A stretch of 64,000 nt of DNA from an uncultured Paraprevotella sp. (GCA_947177395.1 CAMWUI010000004.1:17846-81845); one strand, 5' to 3'; counted from the first letter of the stretch, positions 46,410 to 56,085 are shown. Made by a program: numbers and translations. Notes: generated by a model not told the origin, from the letters alone.

Positions 46410-46501
46410 TGAAGTGCCCCCCAAAAGTTGGACAAAAAACTTTTGGGGGGCTTTTTATGAAGTACAATTATGCACAGCGACTCGTTTTTGCGTTAGATTA
46501 A
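46410..46501 (+). mobile_element. Probable left-end remnant of an IS3-family (IS150-like) element; also a terminator
   Basis: AGTGCCCCCCAAAAGTTGGA at 46413-46432 closely resembles the terminal inverted repeat of IS150-group elements. It is followed by a short frame from 46457 (MKYNYAQRLVFALD, stop at 46499-46501) that resembles the first residues of IS3-family OrfA before breaking off. The same sequence forms a perfect stem (46417-46429 with 46438-46450) with CTTTTTA after it, so it can also terminate the fimbrial operon. No transposase or right end is present. Confidence 0.5.
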
Positions 46502-46544
46502 TCGGGATAAGTCCAGATTTACGAAGGCGGTATATTGATGGGTG

Positions 46545-47138
46545 TTAAAATTCAGCCGGCGGCGTATCCGACGGCGGCTGTCCGTTGAACCTTGCGTCTA
46601 TCAGTACGTTCAATTCGGTCACGATGTCCTTGTAGTCCCGGCGTTGTCCGCAGTTGCGTATCTCAGTGAACGGATTCCTGTCTATGATACATTCCTGCAA
46701 CTGTTGCATGGAAGGAGCTTCCGCAAGCCGGCTGTATTCCTCGTAGGTGTAGGACAGAAATGCCGTGTGGGGGCTGATACCCCGGTTGTCCAACCAGTAA
46801 CCGTCGTGTAACGGAGTGGGCTGCATCAGTTTTCCTCCGATGACGAGGTCGGACGGAGCCGGGTAAGAGATGATTTTCGTACGCTCCGGATTCATGGTGA
46901 CGGGAACGTTTTTCGAATAGTCTTTTCTCATCTTGTAGATGTATACCGGAGGGGAGGGCATTGCTGCCGGATGTCCGCCGGGTCGTAGGACGGGAGCCGG
47001 TGTTGCAGTCGGCGCTGCCGGTACTGCTGCCTGCGGCGGTTCCTCCGTCCCGGACGGGACGGAAGAACGGCAGGCCGTAAGAAGCAGAGGACATATCAGT
47101 GCTCCGTGTAGCACCTTATGATATAAGATGGTTTTCAT
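46545..47138 (-). CDS. Conserved Bacteroidales lipoprotein downstream of a C10 protease
   Basis: 197 residues with lipobox LTAC (cysteine about 23), a proline/alanine-rich linker (about 27-65) and a folded domain (VYIYKMRKDYSKNVPVTMNPERTKIISYPAPSDL, then LLDNRGIS-like DNRGISPHTAFLSYTYEEYSRL). I recognise the folded part as a recurrent Bacteroidales lipoprotein of unassigned function. It begins 9 bases after the C10 protease stop, so the two are likely co-expressed. In Bacteroides fragilis some C10 proteases are paired with small inhibitor lipoproteins, but similarity to those is not evident here, so inhibition is only a possibility. Confidence 0.7.
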   Translation of the reverse strand: MKTILYHKVLHGALICPLLLTACRSSVPSGTEEPPQAAVPAAPTATPAPVLRPGGHPAAMPSPPVYIYKMRKDYSKNVPVTMNPERTKIISYPAPSDLVIGGKLMQPTPLHDGYWLDNRGISPHTAFLSYTYEEYSRLAEAPSMQQLQECIIDRNPFTEIRNCGQRRDYKDIVTELNVLIDARFNGQPPSDTPPAEF

Positions 47139-47147
47139 GTTACGGGT

Positions 47148-49649
47148 TTATCGGATGAATTTTATACCATACACTTTGTTGTCCGCGCAGGTAAGGCGCA
47201 TCAGGTAGCTGCCTTGGGGCAGGTTGCCGGTCGGTATGATATATCTGTCGGTATTCTCCGTCTTCTCCGGTATCATCTTCTTTACCTGACGGCCGGTCTG
47301 GTCGTAGACTGTGACGTTCAGGAGTTCTTCCGGACAAAGGATAACGACATTCCCGTCGGTGCTGTGGCTGTATACGGACGGTTGCTCCGCTGCTTCGGCC
47401 GTGTCCTGGATGCCGGTGGCGGGTTCTGTCACGGTGAACGCGGTGGTGTATGCTTTCGTGAATGTGTTGTTTGCATACTTGTACAGGTCGTATATGTAAT
47501 TGCCCGGCTCGGCATTGATGAGGAAGTCGTAGCTGTAGGCCAACGTCTTACCTTTCTCCACGAATGGAAGTTCCCATACATTGGCTACCTCCTGGCCGTC
47601 GCTCCTGCGCACGTATCTGTGGACAAGCATGGTCTGATTGACACTTCCTTTTCCCGATATCGACAAGCTGGCGCGGATGGTCAAGGGCGTCCCGCTGCTG
47701 ATGGTTTTCTCTTTCAGGCTGACGCCGGTCACTTTCAGGGTAGGCGTGCCGGCTTCCGGTTCCAGAATGGTCAGGCTCTGTGCCTCCGTGTCCGGACAAT
47801 ACAGGGAGTGCTGGGTATGGATGGCCGGAAGACAAGTGTAGTTGCCCGGTTTTGTCTGTACGGCACTGTTGATGTTGAACGTCGTACTTTCTCCCGGAGC
47901 GAGCAGTATGTATCTGCCGTACCAGAAGTCAGCCTGGTTGTCGTCCTCATCATAGACCAAGAGGTCGATTTCTCCGAAGAAACTGTTGTCACCGCGGTTT
48001 GTCACGTCCACGCGGATGCCGGCTTCAAAACCTTGGTAAATGTTGTGGGTGGGAGTCATACTTATCTCCAGATCGTCGATATTATAGACATCGGATACGA
48101 ACGTACACCGGTTGTTTTCGACAACGACCTGATAAGCGGTGTTGGTAACCTCCGGGCCGCGGGCTTTAGCCCATCTCTGTTGGTCGGGCATTTTGGTTCC
48201 GACGTATAGTTCGTAGACGCCGTCCTCAGCAGAAGAGGGGATACGTACGTTGCTGAAGTAGAAGCTGCTCCAGCCCCATCCGTGCTGTGCCGAGAATGTA
48301 TATGAACCCAATACGGTCTGTGTGTCGTCCTTTTCAAGTATCAGTCCCACGTAACCGTCGTTGACGGTGTATCCCTGATTGTAGAAGTTGGTGAATGTGA
48401 CATCGAAGGTCTCGTTTTTGCTGACCTGTGTCTTGCTGGTTTCCACATCCTCGATGGAGAACTGCGTGATACGTTGTTCCGTTTTCGTGTCCTGAGGCTG
48501 TAGTCCCACGATGATAGTCTGGTAGAACTGGTAGCTTCCGTCGTTGTGTCCCCCGATGCCGGCACCGTTGGAATTCAGTGTCAGCACATCGAAGTATCCG
48601 TTGCAGTATCCTCCCCAGCCCCAGTTGACATGCACCATATCCTGTGCGTCATAGCCGTCGATAACGAATGCGTGCCCGCCTTGTGTGGAGTTTCCGCTGT
48701 AGTAGATGGGGCGCCGGGCGGTCAGTTCGGTCTTGATGAGGTTTATCCATTCGTCGGAGGAGTAATTGTATTTGCTGGCCATATAGTCGGGGGCATACCC
48801 CAGGTTCTCTATCAGGCCGATAAACATGTTGTCGCTGGCCGTGCCCGAGGCCACCGGGGTATAGTCCATTCTCGACGCGACACCGCAGGCCAGCATCAGG
48901 TTGGCCACGGCTTTTTTCTCTTCTTCACTTTCATTTCCGGTATACGTGTTCCGGATCAGTTCCCAATTGAAGGGGTTGGCCTCGAAGTCGTATGTGCACG
49001 GGAGTTTCAAAGAGGACGTGGTGTAGCTGACGCTGCCGGTTCCCACGTCCGGGTATCCCCAGTAGCGCATGATTTGCGCCGTGGCTGTGGCCACGCATCC
49101 GGTCACGCTGTACTGGTCGTTGTAGACCGGGCACAGCAGGTTATACGGTGCGTCCTGGTTGTACTGTATGTCTTTCAGCAGGGGCTGTACGTTATCCGGG
49201 AAAGACGCGTCGTCTGCAGTTTTAATTTTCTTATATTCCTTTGTTTTTTCATCTTTGGTGACGATGTCATACATGTCGGCGTAATATCCCAGCCAGCTTC
49301 TGAGGTTTTCGGGCATGTTTTCCGTGACAAACCCGCTTTCCGATGAATAGGCCAGTACGGCGGGCATGCGGTCGTCTCCGGATACGATGACGAAGGCCTG
49401 TGCCCCCTGATTGTATACATAGAATGCAGGTTGGCTTAGCTTGTCTGCGTGGCTGTTTCTTTTCAGCAACGTTTGCGAGGTTCCGGCCAGATGCAGTTCA
49501 CGGACGGCACGCAACGCGGGAGTGGATGCCGCCTTTTCTGTAAGGAAAGCCCGAGCTATCTGTGTGGCTTTCTCCTGCGACCGGGGAGCAGCCCAGACGG
49601 TGTAGCATGTGGTAATCAATACGCACAGCAATGATAATGTCTTTTTCAT
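47148..49649 (-). CDS. C10 family cysteine protease (streptopain-like) with sorting-like tail
   Basis: 833 residues. Signal peptide (1-21), a pro-domain of the SpeB/I69 type (about 22-150, including QPAFYVYNQGAQAFVIVSGDDRMPAVLAYS), and the mature protease with catalytic Cys185 in VTGCVATATAQIMRYWGYP and His326 in GGHAFVIDGYD, with NWGWGG following. Residues about 390-750 are Ig-like beta domains. The end (VTVYDQTGRQVKKM, IPTGNLPQGSYLMRLT, VYGIKFIR) resembles a T9SS type A sorting domain. It is probably exported and activated by self-processing. A good promoter lies just upstream. Confidence 0.9.
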   Translation of the reverse strand: MKKTLSLLCVLITTCYTVWAAPRSQEKATQIARAFLTEKAASTPALRAVRELHLAGTSQTLLKRNSHADKLSQPAFYVYNQGAQAFVIVSGDDRMPAVLAYSSESGFVTENMPENLRSWLGYYADMYDIVTKDEKTKEYKKIKTADDASFPDNVQPLLKDIQYNQDAPYNLLCPVYNDQYSVTGCVATATAQIMRYWGYPDVGTGSVSYTTSSLKLPCTYDFEANPFNWELIRNTYTGNESEEEKKAVANLMLACGVASRMDYTPVASGTASDNMFIGLIENLGYAPDYMASKYNYSSDEWINLIKTELTARRPIYYSGNSTQGGHAFVIDGYDAQDMVHVNWGWGGYCNGYFDVLTLNSNGAGIGGHNDGSYQFYQTIIVGLQPQDTKTEQRITQFSIEDVETSKTQVSKNETFDVTFTNFYNQGYTVNDGYVGLILEKDDTQTVLGSYTFSAQHGWGWSSFYFSNVRIPSSAEDGVYELYVGTKMPDQQRWAKARGPEVTNTAYQVVVENNRCTFVSDVYNIDDLEISMTPTHNIYQGFEAGIRVDVTNRGDNSFFGEIDLLVYDEDDNQADFWYGRYILLAPGESTTFNINSAVQTKPGNYTCLPAIHTQHSLYCPDTEAQSLTILEPEAGTPTLKVTGVSLKEKTISSGTPLTIRASLSISGKGSVNQTMLVHRYVRRSDGQEVANVWELPFVEKGKTLAYSYDFLINAEPGNYIYDLYKYANNTFTKAYTTAFTVTEPATGIQDTAEAAEQPSVYSHSTDGNVVILCPEELLNVTVYDQTGRQVKKMIPEKTENTDRYIIPTGNLPQGSYLMRLTCADNKVYGIKFIR

Positions 49650-49699
49650 AATATGTTGTTAGGAATAAATGAATATTTCAATACATGATAAATATATTG

Positions 49700-49731
49700 C
49701 AAATGTATGAATAAAAAGAAATTTGTGCAAT
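49700..49731 (-). promoter_or_regulatory. Promoter of the C10 protease operon
   Basis: On the minus strand ATTG (about 49728-49731), 20 bases, then TACATTTG (49700-49707); the transcript would start about 45 bases before the ATG. Confidence 0.6.
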
Positions 49732-49748
49732 TATTAAGGAATGATAAA

Positions 49749-50561
49749 TTAGGAGGAAATAGCGTCGGCCCTGAGTTCCCAAAAAGCAACGGCCGATGCG
49801 GCGGCCACATTGAGCGAATCCACGCCGTGTGCCATGGGAATGCGTACTACATAGTCGGATTCCGTCAGGGTATTGGCTGGCAGGCCGTCTCCTTCCGTCC
49901 CCATGATAATGGCCAGTCGGGGTTCGGTTTTCAATACCGGAGCCTCTATGGAGACAGACCGGTCGGTCAGTGCCAGGGCGGCCGTACGGAACCCCAGACC
50001 GCGCAGTTGACCGATGGAGTCAATCCAGGTCCAAGGGACAAGGAATACCGACCCCATGGATACTCTGACGGCACGGCGGTTCAACGGGTCGCAGGAGTCG
50101 CGTGTCAGCAGGACGGCATCTATGCCGAGTGCCGCTGCCGACCGGAAGATGGCTCCGATATTGGTGGTGTCCACCACGCCGTGGATGACGGCTACGCGTC
50201 TGGCCTCCCTGCAGATCTCTTCCGGGGTTTTCGGTGCGGGTCTGCGCATGGCGCAGAGCACTCCGCGCGTCAGCACATAGCCGGTGAGGGAGGCCAACAA
50301 TGTCCGGTCGCCCGTATATATGGGAATGTCGGGATTACACCGGCGGATGATGTCGGCTGCATCTCCTGTGATGTGTTTCCGCTCGCACAGCAGGGCCAGC
50401 GGTTCGTGACCGGCATCCATCGCCACGCGGATTACTTTCGGGCTTTCGGCGATGAAAATTCCTTTGTCCGGTTCCAGCCGGTTGCGCAACTGGGCTTCGG
50501 TGAGCGTGCCGAAGATGTCGGCACCGGGCTGGGAGAGAGAAGTTATTTCTATAACAGGCAT
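49749..50561 (-). CDS. SpoU/TrmH family RNA 2'-O-methyltransferase
   Basis: 270 residues. The N-terminal substrate-binding region (FIAESPKVIRVAMDAGHEPLALLCE) is followed by the SPOUT domain with its knot motifs: VIHGVVDTTNIGAIFRSAAALGIDAVLL, AIIMGTEGDGLP and VRIPMAHGVDSLNVAAASAVAFWE. It methylates ribose in tRNA or rRNA using SAM; the target base is not determined. It lies 27 bases after the phosphatase gene and is probably cotranscribed with it. Confidence 0.92.
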   Translation of the reverse strand: MPVIEITSLSQPGADIFGTLTEAQLRNRLEPDKGIFIAESPKVIRVAMDAGHEPLALLCERKHITGDAADIIRRCNPDIPIYTGDRTLLASLTGYVLTRGVLCAMRRPAPKTPEEICREARRVAVIHGVVDTTNIGAIFRSAAALGIDAVLLTRDSCDPLNRRAVRVSMGSVFLVPWTWIDSIGQLRGLGFRTAALALTDRSVSIEAPVLKTEPRLAIIMGTEGDGLPANTLTESDYVVRIPMAHGVDSLNVAAASAVAFWELRADAISS

Positions 50562-50588
50562 GTGGATTCTGATGTTTGTGGTATGCTT

Positions 50589-51122
50589 TTACTCTTCCTT
50601 CCGCAAGGCGGCCAGCAGGCCTCCGCAGGCATCTTCCAGAATGTCCAGTACGTTTTCAAAACCGGAATCGCCGCCGTAATAAGGGTCGGGCACATAGTCC
50701 ACCATCTTCGTCCGGCAGAAAGAAGCCATCGGAACCACTTTCTGTTCCTCTTCCAGTCCCGGAGCCATTGCTTTCAGTTTGTCGATGTTCCGGTCGTCCA
50801 TGCCGGCTATCAGGTCGAAACGGAAGAAATCATCATACGTCACCGGACGGGACAGGTGGGTGATACGATACCCTCGTCGGGCTGCATGCGCACGCATCCG
50901 TGCGTCGGCCGGTTCTCCCTGGTGGTAGCTTATCAGTCCTGCCGAGTCCAGCAGGATTCTGCCCTCCAGTCCGGCCTCCTTTACATAGTGGCGCATGATT
51001 TCCTCCGCCGTGCAAGACCGGCAGATGTTACCGAGGCACACGAATAACACGCTGATTCTTTCCTTGTCTTTCAAAAATTCCATCCGGGTCCGGATGTCCG
51101 GGTGTACATTGTGGTTTGCCAT
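50589..51122 (-). CDS. Low-molecular-weight protein tyrosine phosphatase
   Basis: 177 residues. The active-site loop is C29-L-G-N-I-C-R35-S36, followed by CTAEE in place of the usual PMAE, and the general-acid loop is VPDPYYGG near residue 145, both as in the family. An N-terminal extension of about 20 residues precedes the fold; the ATG at 51083 is an alternative start. It is a cytoplasmic phosphatase acting on phosphotyrosine proteins or low-molecular-weight arginine phosphates; the substrate is unknown. A TACCTTTG -7 box lies at 51165-51172. Confidence 0.92.
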   Translation of the reverse strand: MANHNVHPDIRTRMEFLKDKERISVLFVCLGNICRSCTAEEIMRHYVKEAGLEGRILLDSAGLISYHQGEPADARMRAHAARRGYRITHLSRPVTYDDFFRFDLIAGMDDRNIDKLKAMAPGLEEEQKVVPMASFCRTKMVDYVPDPYYGGDSGFENVLDILEDACGGLLAALRKEE

Positions 51123-51215
51123 AGTTTTTAGTTATGATGCGGCAGACTTCGCCTTATTGTGTGACAAAGGTAATGAATCATTCCGAACCGGACAACTTCG
51201 TGGTGCATCTCTGCG

Positions 51216-54200
51216 CTATGCGATAGTATCCCTCAGGGTGTAAGCCTGTGAGGAATTGCGCTCCGTCATGAACGTCAGGATGGTGATAAGTTTTTGTTTC
51301 AGTTTCCGGTTGTTTTTGATGACGGGGCGTTGGGTGCGGATATAAGGGTTCAGAAAACATTCCATATAGAAAATCGTGGCGCTTTCTCTCTCCCGGAGGC
51401 AGAGTGCGGGATGGGCGGAAGTGATATCATATAGCCAGTCTATCCCCTGTTCTGCATAAGATGCGGCGTGATGGTTCAGTGCTTTTGCCGTGGCGTATAA
51501 TACACACGGTATATGCCCGTAGTTTTGTGCCGTTTCGGCATATAACCACAGGTTGTCCGTGTTGAAACTGTGCCATGGTTCGTTGGCAGGAGACTTTATG
51601 ATGTCCAGCAGATAGTTTTGCATCAGTTGATCGCCCCGTTCGGTCGTTCGGGCCGTCACTGTCGGATACAGTTGCCGCCATACGTTCCAGAACTGCTCCG
51701 GACGTTGCAGCCGCTCTTCTTCATAAATGAAAGCCTGAAGGAAATACTGGCCGTATCGGTTGCCGCTGAGATGCTCTAAATAGGGAGCAAGGAGAGTGGT
51801 CGTATCTTCTGTGTTCCGATGCAGGATATAGCGGGCCAGAAGACGGTAAAGTTCGTTGCGGTCGTGATAATTACGCAATCTGTTTCCTTTTTCGTCGTGG
51901 AGTGTACGGGTCAGGATGGGAGCCAGATGGAGAACGAATTGCCGGAGTAACGGATCGTCGGAGTCGGCAGGAACAAGGAACAATAACGTGGTCGCTTTTT
52001 CAACGGACAAACGGTTTACCTGAGGAAGAAGATTTTCGGAGAAGACAGTGTCTGTGTCGGCCAGTTCTTGTGCCACGTCTTTTAGAACGTTTTTCATGGA
52101 ATAGAGCGGTGTGCCCCATGAGGATGTTTGGGAAGCAGACTTGCGGTGTCGCCCGATGACTTCGTCGATGGCGGAAACTCCCGACAGGTAGGAGCAAAAT
52201 ACGTTTTCAGCAAACGTTCTGTCCGTATCCCATACTTTTTCCTTGGATAGCGCATTTACGATGTAGTCACGCATATTTCTGTAAGTTTCCTGTATGGTTG
52301 ATTTCAGTAGCAGGAATCCCATTATGCCGGCATACGGCGTCCGGTCGTCGGAATACAGTTGTGCCAGTCGGGGGAAGGCGTGCAGGCACATTTCCAGTCC
52401 GTCGGACAGAGAAGGGGAGTATGTGTCTTCGAATGCTTCCGTCACGCATCTCTCTATCAGCTGTTTGCAGAAGTCACGTTCCTCGGCAGAGAGTGATTCC
52501 GCATAGTCTCTGATGAGTATTGCAGCCGCCATATAAGGAATACGGTCGTCCATCGGAGTGAGTTCCTCGCCGGCTTCGAGTGCAGCCTGCAGTTGTTTTA
52601 TATCCTGAATCACTTGTGCCGGATGGTCTTCATAAGCCGTATATTGTCTGCATGCTTCTTTTTGCTGAAATCTGCAATCAGCCCATAGCATCAGGTCGGT
52701 GAACCGTAAGGGGGCTAACAGAAGTTCTTGGGCTTTTTCGCGGTAGTCCTGTAATGCCTGGGGAAACTGCGGGTTTAGTTCCACTATAACGTGTTTGTCG
52801 TCGGTCTTTGAGATCCGGGGCGCGTGTTTCCTGCGGTCTATCCGGTAGAGCAGACAAAACCTTTTCTGCTTTTCGTCTTCTGGTAATATCTCTGCTTCGG
52901 CATACAGACGGTCCAGCAGGGTGTAGAGTTTTTCAAGCAGGAAAGGGCGGTCGGCCTCCTCTACGAGGTTACTATACTGATACTCCGTAAACAATCCCTC
53001 CAGATGACGTTTCCGGAAGGGTTGCTGCAGGGTGGCGATACGTTCTTCACCTACCGTTTTGTTGCGGAATGCATCCATTCTGTAAATCGTGTCCATCCGG
53101 CTTTCGTGCTGACAACGAAGGGTGTCCCAATGGAAAAATTCCGGTACATGGAACAGCAACAGGGCGTACTCCGCATAGCGGTCGGGGTGGGCCTGGATTA
53201 CACTCGCTACAAGTCCGGTGACGGAGACGGACTGTGAACGGGACAAGAGCAGATGAAATATGTATTTCACCTGTTCGTCTTTACCGGAATAGGCCAGTTC
53301 AAGCAAGTACTTCTCCACCGCCATGTGCAAAGATTGGTAAAGGTCGGGTGTATTTATGTAAATGCCGCCCCGATACAGGCTCCAGAGATAGTGTGTGCCG
53401 TATTGGACACGAGGTTCCGCATCGGGAAAGGGGAGTGATATTTCCTGTATCTCCTTGCCGTATCTTTCACTTTTTCGAAGTTGTTCCGTCACGTAGTTTA
53501 CAAAGTCGGTGAAGAACTGCAGGGCGGCTTTCGGCTGTATGCGCAACAACCAGTACATCGGTGTCTGCATTGCTCCGGCCGGGGAATAGTCGTTGTCCAG
53601 TCCTTCGTATCTGATACCGAAGCCGTCGTAGTTATCCCATCTGTGTGCATGCCATTCGTCTTCCTCCTTGTCAGGGGTGTCCTTCCAAAATGCCCATGCC
53701 AGCCGGATAACATCCTCGGGCATTGCCATGAGGAGCGGATAGGATTCAGACGGGCGGGAGAGGATGAATTGGCACAAGGCATAATACGGGCGATTGCTCC
53801 AAAACCATTCGTTCTGGATAACCTTGTCGATGAGGTCGGTCAGTTCGGTCTTGATTTCAGCCGCGGCGCAACATACGGTTCGGGCAAGTATCTCTTTGTC
53901 CTTACTGTTTATATATGAGTTTCCTTTTTCTGTTTCCGCCCAGAGATGGAGGGCAGTAAGCCCCGCCTGTCGGGTTGTAATGCCGGATAGATGACATTGG
54001 CACCAGTCGTGTAGTATGTCTGTCAGGTAATTGGCGGTGTATGGCAGGTCTTTTGTCCGGAAAAGAAAAGCGATGACAGCTTCCCACCCCTTTCCTTCCG
54101 GTTCATATATGGGATATTCGTGTCCTTTCAAGGGAACCAGTTTGACGAGACGTTTGCAGGACAACCGGAGCAAGTACAGCATCCGGTTCAGCAGTCGGGC

Positions 54201-55892
54201 ATGGTCGGACAACAGATATGTTTCCTCATGGGTTATGAAGTGTTCGGCGTGGGAAGAGTGCAGGACAGACACGATAATCTCGTCACGCCAGAATGGGACG
54301 ATATCCGGATTGCGGTATTCCCGGAGTAACGAACTTATGTCGCTCTCGTTTTCGTCAATTTTATTGGAAAGCCATAGACGGAATATCCGCCTTGTCAAAT
54401 ATGATGTCCCTATCCGGTGGAAGAAGTCCTGTATGGACGACTTGTCCTCCCATTCGTCGTTCAGAATGCGGCTGATGCCCCATTCCTCGTAAATATCGTG
54501 TGTGATGAAAAGTCCCCGGCTGTGCAAGGCAACCACTTCGTCTGTCTGCAAGGCGTGGAGGGCATCCGCACAATCGGTATATTCGTCGGGATTCAGCCAG
54601 AACCGTCCTGTAAGCATCCGTGTTTTCACGATGTCCTTGAATGTCTTGGACCGTTTGAAATGGATTCCGTTCTTTTTCTGTTGTCCGGCAATGACATAGT
54701 CCCATGCTTTCTGCATGAAAGTGTGGTAAGTGCTGGTCGTATCCCCGGAGGCTGTGATGCGGACATAGATTTTCAGATGAAAGAGATTTCGTAACCGGTC
54801 CCTGAAATTCTCGTTGTCCGGTAAAGGGATTTGCTCCTGCAAGGCAATGTCCTGTAGCTGTTCCGAAGACAGATTGTTCACGGGCATGTACTCGCATTTG
54901 AGATGGAAGAGGTAGGCTATCTGGTCTTTCAGTTCATTCAGATAGACATCCCTCACGGTGAAGACGATGGACCATCCGTTTGCCGCCAATGTGGTGACGA
55001 TGTGCTGCAGGCTGTCCGTATCTTCGAGTTCCTGTAGCCGTTCCGCCGAGTCAATGACGAACACCTTTTTCTCTCTGTCGGCATACGTTGCCTGAAACTG
55101 TGTGAGGTTGTATGAATAAGTAAAGCGGAACAGTTCCGTTACATGGAGCGTGTCGAAACTCTGGGCCTTGCGGATGCATACCGGAATTTCCGTCGTGGCA
55201 TATTGGCGGTAGAAATCCTTGAGGATTGCGGTCTTGCCGCAACCGCCTTCTCCGTGGAGTACCAGATGGTTGCCCTGACTGATGCCTTCATATAGTTTTT
55301 GTACTAAATCCGTCCGGTCTATGCGAAGCGGTCGTCCTGTGGTGTTTATCTGGTTTTCAATCGGATTCAGAATTGTTTCTGCATTTTCGGTTTCTTCCTG
55401 TATCAGAGTTGCCGAATTGGGGGCTGTCCCGAAGAAAAAGTCATAAACCCATTCTACCTGCATCACCTGATCCAGAATCATCTGGTCGGTCACCCATTCC
55501 ACTTTCATACCCAGGACGGCAGCTTTGTTTTCGATTTCCTGCTGTATACCGGTCTTTTTCTTGTTTTTGGGTGGATTCCCAAAGGTAATGTTGATGTATA
55601 TGATTTGCTTTGTCTGATCGGCATGGTTTTTATGTGCGGTCTGGAGGGATTCCAGTATTTTGTTTTTGTCAATCGTTTTTAAGAAATACTTCGCCTGGAA
55701 ACCGACCACTTCATTTCCATCCCGCATTGTTTCCGTTTCGTTGCCCGCGTGATTGTAATACTGAAATAGTCCGTATCTGATGCCCATCCGGTGGCAGAAC
55801 AATATCCGGACCAAATCCTCGAATCTTGTCCTTTGTAATTCTTCTCCCGGATATTTATGACGGAAATCTTCCCAAGTCGGTTTCGTTTTCAT
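51216..55892 (-). CDS. PD-(D/E)XK nuclease - STAND NTPase - helical repeat protein (Avs/AVAST-like defence sensor)
   Basis: 1558 residues from the ATG at 55892; an in-frame ATG 12 codons upstream is less likely. Residues about 1-105 look like an Mrr-type PD-(D/E)XK nuclease: FEDLVRILF with E25, an acidic hairpin NETE (about 51-54) and the QxK motif GFQAKYF (Q66-A-K68). The NTPase has Walker A GEGGCGKT (214-221) and Walker B KKVFVIDSAE (275-284), followed by a winged-helix-like segment. The last about 1100 residues are almost wholly helical with no known motif, as in STAND sensor domains. This order and length match Avs-type antiphage proteins (Avs4 is a nuclease-STAND protein of similar size). 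No partner gene is adjacent. Function is inferred from architecture only. Confidence 0.75.
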   Translation of the reverse strand: MKTKPTWEDFRHKYPGEELQRTRFEDLVRILFCHRMGIRYGLFQYYNHAGNETETMRDGNEVVGFQAKYFLKTIDKNKILESLQTAHKNHADQTKQIIYINITFGNPPKNKKKTGIQQEIENKAAVLGMKVEWVTDQMILDQVMQVEWVYDFFFGTAPNSATLIQEETENAETILNPIENQINTTGRPLRIDRTDLVQKLYEGISQGNHLVLHGEGGCGKTAILKDFYRQYATTEIPVCIRKAQSFDTLHVTELFRFTYSYNLTQFQATYADREKKVFVIDSAERLQELEDTDSLQHIVTTLAANGWSIVFTVRDVYLNELKDQIAYLFHLKCEYMPVNNLSSEQLQDIALQEQIPLPDNENFRDRLRNLFHLKIYVRITASGDTTSTYHTFMQKAWDYVIAGQQKKNGIHFKRSKTFKDIVKTRMLTGRFWLNPDEYTDCADALHALQTDEVVALHSRGLFITHDIYEEWGISRILNDEWEDKSSIQDFFHRIGTSYLTRRIFRLWLSNKIDENESDISSLLREYRNPDIVPFWRDEIIVSVLHSSHAEHFITHEETYLLSDHARLLNRMLYLLRLSCKRLVKLVPLKGHEYPIYEPEGKGWEAVIAFLFRTKDLPYTANYLTDILHDWCQCHLSGITTRQAGLTALHLWAETEKGNSYINSKDKEILARTVCCAAAEIKTELTDLIDKVIQNEWFWSNRPYYALCQFILSRPSESYPLLMAMPEDVIRLAWAFWKDTPDKEEDEWHAHRWDNYDGFGIRYEGLDNDYSPAGAMQTPMYWLLRIQPKAALQFFTDFVNYVTEQLRKSERYGKEIQEISLPFPDAEPRVQYGTHYLWSLYRGGIYINTPDLYQSLHMAVEKYLLELAYSGKDEQVKYIFHLLLSRSQSVSVTGLVASVIQAHPDRYAEYALLLFHVPEFFHWDTLRCQHESRMDTIYRMDAFRNKTVGEERIATLQQPFRKRHLEGLFTEYQYSNLVEEADRPFLLEKLYTLLDRLYAEAEILPEDEKQKRFCLLYRIDRRKHAPRISKTDDKHVIVELNPQFPQALQDYREKAQELLLAPLRFTDLMLWADCRFQQKEACRQYTAYEDHPAQVIQDIKQLQAALEAGEELTPMDDRIPYMAAAILIRDYAESLSAEERDFCKQLIERCVTEAFEDTYSPSLSDGLEMCLHAFPRLAQLYSDDRTPYAGIMGFLLLKSTIQETYRNMRDYIVNALSKEKVWDTDRTFAENVFCSYLSGVSAIDEVIGRHRKSASQTSSWGTPLYSMKNVLKDVAQELADTDTVFSENLLPQVNRLSVEKATTLLFLVPADSDDPLLRQFVLHLAPILTRTLHDEKGNRLRNYHDRNELYRLLARYILHRNTEDTTTLLAPYLEHLSGNRYGQYFLQAFIYEEERLQRPEQFWNVWRQLYPTVTARTTERGDQLMQNYLLDIIKSPANEPWHSFNTDNLWLYAETAQNYGHIPCVLYATAKALNHHAASYAEQGIDWLYDITSAHPALCLRERESATIFYMECFLNPYIRTQRPVIKNNRKLKQKLITILTFMTERNSSQAYTLRDTIA

Positions 55893-55953
55893 GTTTATGT
55901 CGTTTCTGTTTAGATACGGATTTATCAATTTTTCGATAAAAAAGAGTCAATTA

Positions 55954-55961
55954 CAAAAATA
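55954..55961 (-). promoter_or_regulatory. Promoter -7 box for the STAND nuclease gene
   Basis: TATTTTTG on the minus strand, 62 bases upstream of the ATG at 55892; the gene therefore seems to be transcribed alone. Confidence 0.4.
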
Positions 55962-56085
55962 ATGAGAAAATGGCAGGCGGCACTGTGATATGCAGAAAAA
56001 TAAAGGGAAAAGATGAGAAATGTTATTTTGTCAGCACCGTCTTTCCCGCGTGCCGCATGAACGAAAATCTTGTCCGGATACCGGT

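Noticed and set aside
49707..51047. 446-codon open frame on the + strand across the methyltransferase and phosphatase genes
   Set aside because: It spans two well-supported minus-strand genes and has no recognisable domain or signal.
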